DNA from: Phycisphaerales bacterium Planc_01
GTDB lineage: Bacteria; Planctomycetota; Phycisphaerae; Sedimentisphaerales; Anaerobacaceae
Length of the DNA: 53,080 nucleotides
Assembly: GCA_001603075.1 (NCBI GenBank)
Contig: LVBB01000060.1
Location: forward strand, 1-53,080
Direction of reading: 5' to 3'
The notes under the pieces were generated by a model. That model did no database searches and was not told the origin of the DNA. It worked only from the letters and a program-made list of their open reading frames with translations. This document shows, one piece after another, positions 43,260 to 51,146 of the stretch. How positions within the stretch are numbered: position 1 is the first letter of the stretch; each line of letters begins with the position of its first letter. The translations under genes and the position numbers were made by a program.

Positions 43260-44412
43260 GCCGGCGCCCTCTCACCCTGAAACCGATCCCCAGAAGCTTG
43301 CGCACCAAGGCCCCTCCCGGCTCGGGCACGACGACCGTCGTGTTATGGAACTCGCGGCGCACCGGGTAGTTCTTTCGCAGAGTATCGAAGAACCGTCCCC
43401 TCGCCTCGGGCGGCTCGTCGGCGATCCGCCTCAGGTCCCGGTCGTCCCGGAGGATGCTGTAGACCTTCTCCACGGCCGACGCGATGGCTTCCTGCTCGTC
43501 GCCCACGTCGTCGGGCATCTCGATTGTCGCCACGTCGGGGGCGGGCAGAAAATCGCCCACGTCGAACTTCGCCGGAAGGCCGAAATGCTCGCACAGGGCC
43601 TGGTAGATCATAATCAGACCAGCGATCTTGCCGTCCAGCGAGTAGCCGGCAATGTGCGGGGAGCCCAGATCGACCGCATCGAGCAGGTCTGCGTCGATGT
43701 TCGGCTCGTTCTCCCAGACGTCCAGAGCCACGGCGCGCAGACGCTTGGCCCCGATGGCGGCCTTGAGTGCCTGTGAATCCACGACGGCGCCGCGTGAGGC
43801 GTTCACGAAGACCGCCCCCTGCTTGAGCGACGAGAAGAACCTCTCGTCCGCCAGATGATAGGTCTTGTCGGTCCCTTCCCGCGTCAACGGCGTGTGCATT
43901 GTGATGAAGTCGCAGTCAAACAGGGCCTCGATGGGCACGTATTTCGGGTCGCCGGTCCGCCGCTGGAGAGGCGGATCGTTGCGTCGCACGTGCATCCCCA
44001 GCGCCTCGCACTTGGCCGCGACGCGCCCGCCGACGTTGCCGACCCCAATCACGCCGATGGATCGGCCGTCGAGCCGGATGCCGTGGCGTCGGCCGATCTC
44101 GAGCAACGCCGTGATCACGTACTCGGCCGCCGAAGTGGCGTTGGAGCCCGGCGCCGAGGCGAAGCCGATGTGGCGCGAGTCAAGATAGTCGAGATCGACG
44201 TGGTCGAAGCCGATCGTGGCGGTCGCAACGAACTTCACCTCGCTGTCCGCCAGGAGACGCTCGTCAACACGGGTAATGCTCCGCACGAGCAGCGCATCGG
44301 CGTCCGCGACCGCCTCCGGCGTCATCTCGCGCCCGCCCATGATCTCCACATCTCCAACGGACGAAAAGCACTCCCGAACGAAAGGGATATTTCCATCTGC
44401 GACAATCTTCAT
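43243..44412 (-). CDS. pdxB: 4-phosphoerythronate dehydrogenase (pyridoxal phosphate synthesis)
   Basis: A 389-aa D-2-hydroxyacid dehydrogenase. It begins KIVADGNIPFVRECF, a PdxB-type N-terminus, with the NAD-binding loop GVIGVGNVGGRVA. The catalytic Arg is in VNASRGAVVD, the Glu in WENEPNID and the His in SPHIAGYSLDGK, which is PdxB-like rather than SerA-like. The C-terminal part (residues of about 290-380) fits the PdxB dimerisation domain. GAGG lies four bases before the start. It sits six bases after the amrS stop. This points to the DXP-dependent vitamin B6 route. Confidence 0.9.
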   Translation of the reverse strand: MKIVADGNIPFVRECFSSVGDVEIMGGREMTPEAVADADALLVRSITRVDERLLADSEVKFVATATIGFDHVDLDYLDSRHIGFASAPGSNATSAAEYVITALLEIGRRHGIRLDGRSIGVIGVGNVGGRVAAKCEALGMHVRRNDPPLQRRTGDPKYVPIEALFDCDFITMHTPLTREGTDKTYHLADERFFSSLKQGAVFVNASRGAVVDSQALKAAIGAKRLRAVALDVWENEPNIDADLLDAVDLGSPHIAGYSLDGKIAGLIMIYQALCEHFGLPAKFDVGDFLPAPDVATIEMPDDVGDEQEAIASAVEKVYSILRDDRDLRRIADEPPEARGRFFDTLRKNYPVRREFHNTTVVVPEPGGALVRKLLGIGFRVRGRRREDDV

Positions 44413-44418
44413 AGGACC

Positions 44419-45453
44419 TCAAAGCTCGAAACCTGCAATCTCCGTGCCGCACTGCGGGCACCTGGAGTCCTGAATCTCGTTGGCGACGACGCGGAAGCCG
44501 ACCCGTTCGATCAGCATGCGCCCGCACTTGTAGCAGAATGTGCTCTCCGACCGGGCGCCGGGCACGTTGCCCAGATAGACGTAGCGAAGCCCCGCCTCTC
44601 TGCCGATCCGTTCGGCCCGCTGGAGGCTTTCCATCGGCGTCGGGCGCCCGTCGGCATACCGGTACTGGGGATGGAACCGGCTGATGTGCCAGGGAACGTC
44701 GGGGCCGGCCTGCCGGACGAGGAAATCGGCAAGCTGCTTCAGCTCGTCCTCCGAGTCGTTCTCGCCCGGAACCAGCAGCGTCGTAACCTCGATCCAGATA
44801 TCGGTGTGGCGGGCGATGGTCGCGATCGTGTCCAGCACCGGCTGCAATCGGGCCTTGCACAGCCGCCGATAGTAGTCGTCGGTGAACGCCTTGAGATCGA
44901 CATTGACCCCGTCCAGCCAGTCGGCCGCGAAGTCGATGGCCTCGCGCGTCATGTACCCGTTGCTTACGAAGACGTTTGCCAGGCCCTTTTCCTTCGCGAG
45001 CCGGCCGCAATCGGCGCACAGTTCCATGAATACGGTCGGCTCGGTATAGGTATAGGCGATGCTCCGGCAGTCGCTGCGCAGGGCCGCCGCCACGATCTGC
45101 TCGGGCTTCACCGCCTGCCCGTCGATCTGCCCGCCGTCGACCGCCACCTGGCTGATCTGCCAGTTCTGGCAGAACTCGCAGCGGAAGTTGCACCCCATCG
45201 TGGCGACCGAGAAGCTCCGTGTGCCCGGCTGGAAATGGAACAGCGGCTTCTTCTCGATCGGGTCGGGATTGGCGGCGCAGACCTTGTCGTAGTTGAGCGA
45301 GTACAGCGTGCCGCCCACGTTCTGCCGCACGCAGCAATGCCCCAACTTGCCGTCGTCGATCCGGCAGCGAAAGCCGCATAGCTTGCAGCGGACCCGCTTG
45401 CCCTCCGCAGGCTCCCACAGCACCGCTTGCTTGCGTTTGTCCTGGTTTTCCAT
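44419..45453 (-). CDS. amrS: AmmeMemoRadiSam-system radical SAM enzyme
   Basis: A 344-aa radical SAM protein. The N-terminal zinc-ribbon-like CKLCGFRCRIDDGKLGHC is followed by the cluster motif CNFRCEFCQNW (CxxxCxxC). Further family features are KPLFHFQPG, TYTEPTVFMELCADCGR and GVNVDLKAFTDDYYR. The C-terminus ends with a CGRMLI...CPQCGTEI cysteine pair. Its usual partners (MEMO1 and AMMECR1 proteins) are not in the window. It heads the run with pdxB and folP. The biochemical role is still unresolved in the family. Confidence 0.92.
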   Translation of the reverse strand: MENQDKRKQAVLWEPAEGKRVRCKLCGFRCRIDDGKLGHCCVRQNVGGTLYSLNYDKVCAANPDPIEKKPLFHFQPGTRSFSVATMGCNFRCEFCQNWQISQVAVDGGQIDGQAVKPEQIVAAALRSDCRSIAYTYTEPTVFMELCADCGRLAKEKGLANVFVSNGYMTREAIDFAADWLDGVNVDLKAFTDDYYRRLCKARLQPVLDTIATIARHTDIWIEVTTLLVPGENDSEDELKQLADFLVRQAGPDVPWHISRFHPQYRYADGRPTPMESLQRAERIGREAGLRYVYLGNVPGARSESTFCYKCGRMLIERVGFRVVANEIQDSRCPQCGTEIAGFEL

Positions 45454-45477
45454 CGCGAATTTGCCCGAAAATTGCGT

Positions 45478-45506
45478 TTGCCACCGACCGAGCCACTATA
45501 TAGAAT
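45478..45506 (+). promoter_or_regulatory. Sigma70-type promoter for the SIS-domain gene
   Basis: TTGCCA at 45478-45483, a 17-bp spacer and TAGAAT at 45501-45506. A CGGCCG...CGGCCG hairpin (45511-45529) and a palindrome (45538-45557) follow within the leader. Confidence 0.65.
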
Positions 45507-45537
45507 GCCACGGCCGAAATCAACGGCCGCAAAAACC

Positions 45538-45557
45538 GCATGGGCCCAAGCCCATCC
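45538..45557. repeat. Short palindrome resembling the element at 2009-2028
   Basis: GCATGGGCCCAAGCCCATCC contains a perfect 6-bp stem (ATGGGC/GCCCAT) and shares its first 11 bases with the stem-loop at 2009-2028. It may be a dispersed intergenic repeat. Confidence 0.4.
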
Positions 45558-45599
45558 TACGGACTACGAAGATACGGACCGAACCAACAAGGAGCACGA

Positions 45600-46535
45600 A
45601 TGAGCGACTTCGCCCCGAATTCTCTGATCGATCTCGATGTGTGCGTACTCAACGCGTTGGACCTCTTCGCCGACCCCAAGACGGTGTTCCCGCGCCCCAA
45701 CCTGGCCCGATTCGAGCGGCCCTTGGTTGTCGGCAGCGGCAATGCTATCGCCACCGGCAAGATCATCTTCGACGACAAGGACGCCGTGCTGGCCGACGAA
45801 GGCACGTTCCAGAATAAGCTGGACGCCGTCGGGGACATCGATGGCGTCGCGCTGTTCTCGGCCTCCGGCGGCAAACACGCCCCGATCATCGCCGAGGCGG
45901 TCAAGCCCAAGGGCCTCCCCGTCGTGCTGTTCACGTCGAATCCGTCCAGCATGGCCAAGGACTACGTCGATGAGACCTACGTGTTCCCCAGCCTGCCGGA
46001 ACCGTACACGTACAACACCTCCACATACATGGGCATGATGATGGCGAGCCTCGTGGACGATCCGAAGGCCGAAGCTGCGAAGATCCGCGCGTACATCAAA
46101 GACGTCATCGATCCGACGCTTGCCGTGTATGACAAGAAACCCGGCGGCTTCGAGGCATACTACCTGCTCGTGCCCGAGCAGTTCGAGTTGATCCGAATCA
46201 TGTTCGCCACGAAGTTCGTCGAACTGTTCGGCCGGCGCGTGGCCCGCGACGTGTTCACCTGGGAACAGTCCAAACACGCCACCACCGTGGTCGATGCCCC
46301 GAGCGAGCTGTTCATCGCCTTCGGCCGCGAGAACGATTCGTTCGGCAAGGACCGCCTGAACATCCCGCTTCCGGACCATTGCAGCTATCCGGCGATCATG
46401 GCCATCGGCTACTACGTGATCGGCAAGATCCAGGCCCAGAAGCCCGCTTGGTTCAAGCAGGGTGTCGGGCCGTTCGTCGAACGGGCCTCCAAGCTCTTCG
46501 GCCAGACGATCAAGCCCCTCGTCGAATTCAAGTAG
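45600..46535 (+). CDS. SIS-domain sugar-phosphate binding protein
   Basis: A 311-aa cytosolic protein. The sugar isomerase fold is seen in PLVVGSGNAIATGKIIF and in VALFSASGGKHAPIIAEAVK, with VVLFTSNPSSMAKDYVDETYVFP. These correspond to the phosphosugar-binding loops of SIS domains. The C-terminal half contains a helical part with FVELFGRRVARDVFTWEQSKHATT. It does not match the full length of glucose-6-phosphate isomerase; the substrate is unknown. AAGGAG lies five bases before the ATG at 45600. A promoter is readable at 45478-45506. Confidence 0.8.
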   Translation: MSDFAPNSLIDLDVCVLNALDLFADPKTVFPRPNLARFERPLVVGSGNAIATGKIIFDDKDAVLADEGTFQNKLDAVGDIDGVALFSASGGKHAPIIAEAVKPKGLPVVLFTSNPSSMAKDYVDETYVFPSLPEPYTYNTSTYMGMMMASLVDDPKAEAAKIRAYIKDVIDPTLAVYDKKPGGFEAYYLLVPEQFELIRIMFATKFVELFGRRVARDVFTWEQSKHATTVVDAPSELFIAFGRENDSFGKDRLNIPLPDHCSYPAIMAIGYYVIGKIQAQKPAWFKQGVGPFVERASKLFGQTIKPLVEFK

Positions 46536-46598
46536 TCCCAGGGCCGCCCCGTCCTCCGGTCGGACCATACCGCCGTCTACGGCATTGGTACGCGCAGA

Positions 46599-48077
46599 CT
46601 AAATCGTGCGCATCGGGTCCATCAGTTTGAGGAGGGCCTCGTCGGGACCGCCGCCGAACTGCCGCCAGTAGCGTTCTTTGAATGGATTGATCGTCGGGCC
46701 GACGGCGTCCTCGTTCACCATACACGGCAGGACCTCGTCCCACCATCGGTCGTAAGCGGCTCGCATCTTCGCGACGACCTCGGGGTGCTGGTCGATGACG
46801 TTCGTCGTTTCGCCCGGATCGTTGGCGATGTCGTAGAGTTCGGTGTTGTTGACCAGCCGGAACCGGGTGTTCCGCACGGCGCAGTCGGCGTACCTGCTCT
46901 CGGCGGCCTTGCCACGCGCCCAACGGCCCTTGTGAATGAAGAGATAGCGGTCGGGCCAATTCGCCTTCGCGTCCAGCAGCAGCGGCACGAGGCTGCGCCC
47001 GTCCAGTTCCACGGACTCCGGGATCTTGGCGCCGGCGATCTCGGCCAGCGTGGGGAACAGATCGATATGGGCCGCCAAGGCATCCACATCGACTCCCCTG
47101 CCGAGTGTGCCGGGCCATCGGAAGAACACCGGGACACGTGTGCCGCCTTGGTAAGGGCTGCCCTTTGCAGCCCGCATGCCGGCGTTGTAGAGGTGGCCGC
47201 GGCAGTGGCCGTTGTCGGTCATGAAGATCAGCAGCGTACGCTCGCTCAGCTTCCACTCGTCCAGTCGGGCGACCAAACGGCCGACGTTGTCGTCGATGTT
47301 GGCGATCATCCCGTAGTACGCGGCATCGGCCGCCGCCAGGCCCGCGTCGAGATAGGGCCTCTGGTAGGCCTCCGGGCAAACGTAGGGGCTGTGCGGTGCG
47401 TTCGTCGATATACAGGCGAAGAACGGTCCACTCTTTCGCGCCTGTGTGCCGATCCAACCGAGCGCCCGATCGAAGAAGACGTTGGTACAGAAGCCCTCGG
47501 TCTTGACGAACGTGCCGTTGTGCAGGATGGCGGGGTCGAAATAGCTGTTGCCCGGCGCATCGCCACAACTGCCCGGATAGGTCTGGCCGATCCCGCCGGC
47601 CCCGTGGATGAAGACCTCATCGAAGCTGCGCTTCTGTGGCTGGTATGCCTCCTCGTCGCCAAGGTGCCACTTGCCGAAGATCCCTGTGGCGTAGCCGGCC
47701 TCCTTGAGCGCCTCGACGATCGTCGTCGCCTCCAGGCGGAGCCGCTCGCGTTCGTAGATCGTGTGCGTAACGCCCGAGCGGAACTCGTGCCGGCCGGTCA
47801 TCAGCGCCGCCCGCGTCGGCGCGCACGTCGGACTCACGTGAAAATCGGTGAAGCGAACGCTCTGCGCGTGCAGCCGGTCCAGATGGGGCGTCTTGAGGAT
47901 CGGGTTGCCGTGACAGGACAGTTCCCCATACCCCTGGTCGTCGGTGATGACCAGGACGATGTTGGGCCTGCCTGCGGTCAACGACGCGGTCCGAGCCCAG
48001 GCCAATCGCGGCATCACGGCGGCGATCCCCGCGACACCGGCCGCCTTGACGAAATCCCGACGGTTCATCGTCTCCAT
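46599..48077 (-). CDS. Tat-exported sulfatase (type I, formylglycine)
   Basis: A 492-aa sulfatase with Tat signal MNRRDFVKAAGVAG. The metal-binding ITDDQGYG, the formylglycine site CAPTR (in SPTCAPTRAALMTGRHEFRS), the GKWHLG segment and TDNGH are all present, so it should be active after Cys oxidation by a formylglycine-generating enzyme, which is not in the window. The substrate is probably a sulfated polysaccharide. The start chosen is the ATG at 48077 (METMNRR); 48068 is also possible. It converges on the SIS gene. A likely promoter is at 48181-48210. Confidence 0.93.
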   Translation of the reverse strand: METMNRRDFVKAAGVAGIAAVMPRLAWARTASLTAGRPNIVLVITDDQGYGELSCHGNPILKTPHLDRLHAQSVRFTDFHVSPTCAPTRAALMTGRHEFRSGVTHTIYERERLRLEATTIVEALKEAGYATGIFGKWHLGDEEAYQPQKRSFDEVFIHGAGGIGQTYPGSCGDAPGNSYFDPAILHNGTFVKTEGFCTNVFFDRALGWIGTQARKSGPFFACISTNAPHSPYVCPEAYQRPYLDAGLAAADAAYYGMIANIDDNVGRLVARLDEWKLSERTLLIFMTDNGHCRGHLYNAGMRAAKGSPYQGGTRVPVFFRWPGTLGRGVDVDALAAHIDLFPTLAEIAGAKIPESVELDGRSLVPLLLDAKANWPDRYLFIHKGRWARGKAAESRYADCAVRNTRFRLVNNTELYDIANDPGETTNVIDQHPEVVAKMRAAYDRWWDEVLPCMVNEDAVGPTINPFKERYWRQFGGGPDEALLKLMDPMRTI

Positions 48078-48180
48078 GCGTCCTGCCCTTCTGCTCCACG
48101 GGTGCGAGCCCTCTGACTGTACCCGACCGAACAGACCACGTCCAGACCCGCATCTGGAAGATTGACGCCTCCCGGCCGGC

Positions 48181-48210
48181 ACTATATGCTTGCCGTCCTG
48201 AACGGCGCAA
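48181..48210 (-). promoter_or_regulatory. Possible sigma70-type promoter for the sulfatase
   Basis: Minus-strand reading: TTGCGC at 48205-48210, an 18-bp spacer and TATAGT at 48181-48186. It lies about 100 bases before the start codon. Confidence 0.5.
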
Positions 48211-48266
48211 ACGGCTGAGCATCATGCCGCGCCGATTGGTGAAAAGACACTGAGGGCTCCCTCGAT

Positions 48267-49076
48267 ATGGCATCAGGGTTGTACATGAGTGTTCGCCGAC
48301 GCGTGCACGAGATTGTGGCCGTCGCCGGTCCGGGCGACACGCTCAGTCGGGTGTTCGACGTCTCGATCATCGCGCTGATCCTGCTGAACGTCGCAGCGAT
48401 GATCTTCGAGTCCGTTGCGGTTATCCGCGAGGCGATGGGCAGTGCCTTCACGGCATTCGAGTACATCTCCGTGATCATCTTCTCGCTGGAGTACCTGTTT
48501 CGGATCTGGTCGTGCGTCGAGGACCCGCGGTATGCCCATCCGGTATTTGGGCGACTCCGCTTCGCCCGCACCCCGCTGGCGCTGGTGGACCTGCTGGCGG
48601 TACTGCCCTTCTATCTTCCATTTGTCCGCATGGACCTGCGGATGCTCAGGATCCTGCGGATCATGCGAATCGCCCGGCTGGCCAAGCTGGGCCGCTACTC
48701 CGACTCCCTGCAGACGCTGGGACGTGTCGTCGGCACCAAGAAGGAGCAGCTCATCAGCACGGTGTTCATCCTGCTGATCCTGCTGGTGATTGCCTCATGC
48801 CTGATGTACTACGCCGAGCACGACACCCAGCCGGACAGCTTCTCCAGCATCCCGGTCGCCATGTGGTGGGCCGTCACCACACTCACCACCGTCGGCTACG
48901 GCGACGTCCTTCCTGTGACCCTCATCGGCCGACTCATGGGCGCGGTCATTGCCGTCCTGGGGATCGGCATGTTCGCCTTGCCGACGGGCATTCTCGGCGC
49001 CGGGTTCGTCGAGGAGATGGAACGCCGCAAGCAGTCTCGATGCTGCCCCCATTGCGGCAAGGAACTGCCGAAGTAG
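48267..49076 (+). CDS. Voltage-gated K+ channel-like ion transporter with a C-terminal zinc ribbon
   Basis: A 269-aa six-helix channel subunit. S1 begins SRVFDVSIIALILLNVAAMIF. The S4 voltage sensor is rich in regularly spaced Arg (RMDLRMLRILRIMRIARLAK). The pore loop has TTLTTVGYGD, the K+ selectivity filter. S6 ends LPTGILGAGFVEEM. The C-terminus closes with CCPHCGKELPK, half of a zinc ribbon, so it may bind metal only in a multimer. Start options are the ATG at 48267 or 48285. Similar small Kv-type channels are common in bacteria. Confidence 0.88.
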   Translation: MASGLYMSVRRRVHEIVAVAGPGDTLSRVFDVSIIALILLNVAAMIFESVAVIREAMGSAFTAFEYISVIIFSLEYLFRIWSCVEDPRYAHPVFGRLRFARTPLALVDLLAVLPFYLPFVRMDLRMLRILRIMRIARLAKLGRYSDSLQTLGRVVGTKKEQLISTVFILLILLVIASCLMYYAEHDTQPDSFSSIPVAMWWAVTTLTTVGYGDVLPVTLIGRLMGAVIAVLGIGMFALPTGILGAGFVEEMERRKQSRCCPHCGKELPK

Positions 49077-49214
49077 ACCCGATCGGCCCGCGCAGGCTCG
49101 TATAGGGCTCGCCCTGGGAGAGACGAGATGGTACCATCGTTCCAGTGGGCCGACGGCCGTCGGCACAAGCAGACCATTGACACGATCGCAACACGGCGAC
49201 AGCAAGGGCGTTGA
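49077..49214. other. Intergenic region with two perfect palindromes
   Basis: GATGGTACCATC (49127-49138) and GCCGACGGCCGTCGGC (49149-49164) are perfect inverted repeats of 12 and 16 bp between the channel gene and the rhomboid gene. No clear promoter or terminator was seen. Confidence 0.5.
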
Positions 49215-50129
49215 ATGCGACAGATTGGCCGATTGGACGATGAGAAGCAGGCAAGGCGATTCGGAGACCTTCTGTACGGTCGCCGGATCGAAAACCAGGT
49301 GGACCCCGCCTCCGATGGAGGGTGGGACATCTGGGTCCTCGACGAGTCGCAGGTCGAAGAGGCCGCGTCGCTGTTCGAGCGGTTTGCTGCGCGGCCCGAC
49401 GATCCGACGTTTGCCGGGGCGGCCGAGAAAGGCGCCCGGCAGCGACAGAGCGACGCCCGGGCGAGCGTTCCCAAGCGGGCTCGCATCGTGGACGGCCGCA
49501 CCGCGTTTTACAGGCCCCCGATCGGCTACGGAGTCTTGACGGTGGCGCTGCTCGCAATCAGCGTGCTCGTGACACTCGCCACCGGCCTCGGCGACAACGA
49601 TCGTATCGTCGCCTATCTGTCGATTACGCACTACTCCTTCGACGGACAGTACGTCGAATGGGATTCGGGCCTTCCCGAAATCCGCAGCGGTCAGCTCTGG
49701 CGGCTGTTCACGCCCATGTTCGTGCACTTCGGCCTGCTGCACATCTTCTTCAACATGATGTGGCTGCGGGACCTGGGCAGCATGATCGAGACCCGCAAAG
49801 GAACGTGGCAACTGCTGGTGCTGGCGCTGGTGATTTCGGCCGTCTCCAATCTCGGCCAGTACCTCGTGAGCGGGCCGACCTTCGGAGGCATGTCGGGCGT
49901 GGTGTTCGGCCTGCTCGGCTACATCTGGATGCAGGGCAAGTTCAACCCATCCTCCGGCCTGGAACTGCACCCGCAGACCGTCATGCTCATGATCGGATGG
50001 TTCTTTCTGGGCCTGTCGGGCATGGTCGGCAACATCGCCAACACCGCCCACGGCGTCGGCGCCGTCGTCGGGATCGCATGGGGCTTCCTCGCGGCCCAAT
50101 GGGCCGTCCGTCAGCGCCATCATCGATGA
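49215..50129 (+). CDS. Rhomboid-family intramembrane serine protease
   Basis: A 304-aa protein with a cytosolic N-terminal domain (residues 1-95) of the NRho/GlpG kind and six membrane helices. The catalytic Ser is in GMSGVVFGLLGY and the His in NTAHGVGAVVG; the HxxxN segment HIFFNMMWL is intact. It cuts membrane proteins inside the bilayer; targets are unknown. AAGGG lies six bases before the ATG. Its stop is 12 bases before the GH43-like gene, so the two are probably co-transcribed. Confidence 0.92.
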   Translation: MRQIGRLDDEKQARRFGDLLYGRRIENQVDPASDGGWDIWVLDESQVEEAASLFERFAARPDDPTFAGAAEKGARQRQSDARASVPKRARIVDGRTAFYRPPIGYGVLTVALLAISVLVTLATGLGDNDRIVAYLSITHYSFDGQYVEWDSGLPEIRSGQLWRLFTPMFVHFGLLHIFFNMMWLRDLGSMIETRKGTWQLLVLALVISAVSNLGQYLVSGPTFGGMSGVVFGLLGYIWMQGKFNPSSGLELHPQTVMLMIGWFFLGLSGMVGNIANTAHGVGAVVGIAWGFLAAQWAVRQRHHR

Positions 50130-50141
50130 AGGGACAATCGC

Positions 50142-51140
50142 ATGAAGAGCAGAATCATCGTGTGTCTGTGTCTCGTGGCTCCCGCGTGCGGCCTGTGCGA
50201 CGCCGTTGAAGAGCGAACGTTCGACCTGGCCGGCGCCCCGGCCCCATTGTTCCGCGACCCGATCTGGGACGGGGCCGCCGACCCGGCGCCCGTCTGGAAC
50301 CATCAGACGAAAGAATGGTGGGTCTACTACACCCAGAGGCGCGCGACCCTCCAGCCCAACAAGGGCGTCGAGTTCTGCCACGGCTCAGCCATCGGCATCG
50401 CCGCCTCGAAGGATGGACGGCAGTGGCGCTACCTCGGCATCTGCCAGGGCGATCGAGGGCTCGGCGATCCCATGGCGAGCAACTGTAGCTGGTGGGCGCC
50501 GGGCGTCCTGCATTACGAGGGCCTCTATCACATGTACGTCTCCTGGGTGGACGGCATCTACACCGAGTGGATCGGCAAGCGATTCATCAAGCACTTCACC
50601 AGCACCGACGGTAAGACCTGGGCCTATCAATCGACGCTCGATTTGTCCTCGGACCGGTGCATCGACGCCGGTATCTATCGCGTGGGCGGCACGTGGTGCA
50701 TGCTCTACAAGGACGAGGTCCACGGGTCGCATTCCTACCTCGCTCAGAGCGACGACCTCTATCATTGGAGAGTGGTCGGGCCGGCTGTCACGGACGTCAG
50801 TCACGAGGCGCCGTTCGTCTGGCAGTGGCACGGCGCCTACTGGCTCGTCGTCGACTCCTGGCAGCGCGGGATACGGGTCTATCGGTCGCAGGACGGTCTG
50901 ACCGACTGGCAATACACCGGCAGCCTGCTCCGCGAGCCGGGCAAACGCGACAAGGACAACGCCCAGGGAGGCCATCCCGGCATCATCCTGCTCCGAGATC
51001 GGGCCATCATCCTCTATCATGTGCACTATCCGCCCGCCCATCCGCTCTTCGGCACCAACCGCACGATCTTGCAGGCGGCCGAACTCGAATACCACGACGG
51101 CAGGATCACCTGCGACCGCGACAAGTACGCCGACCGATGA
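50142..51140 (+). CDS. Secreted GH43/GH117-like beta-propeller glycoside hydrolase
   Basis: A 332-aa exported protein with a signal peptide (IIVCLCLVAPACGLCDA). Five propeller blades are suggested by repeats of the type WWVYYTQRRA, YHMYVSWVDG, GTWCMLYKDEVHG, FVWQWHGAYWLVVDSW and GIILLRDRAIILYHVHYPP. The first-blade FRDPIWDGAADPAPVW carries Asp residues at a place usual for clan-F beta-propeller glycosidases. The exact family and substrate cannot be settled by eye. AAGGGA lies seven bases before the ATG. It converges on the mannonate-dehydratase-like gene. Confidence 0.75.
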   Translation: MKSRIIVCLCLVAPACGLCDAVEERTFDLAGAPAPLFRDPIWDGAADPAPVWNHQTKEWWVYYTQRRATLQPNKGVEFCHGSAIGIAASKDGRQWRYLGICQGDRGLGDPMASNCSWWAPGVLHYEGLYHMYVSWVDGIYTEWIGKRFIKHFTSTDGKTWAYQSTLDLSSDRCIDAGIYRVGGTWCMLYKDEVHGSHSYLAQSDDLYHWRVVGPAVTDVSHEAPFVWQWHGAYWLVVDSWQRGIRVYRSQDGLTDWQYTGSLLREPGKRDKDNAQGGHPGIILLRDRAIILYHVHYPPAHPLFGTNRTILQAAELEYHDGRITCDRDKYADR

Positions 51141-51146
51141 CGCCGA

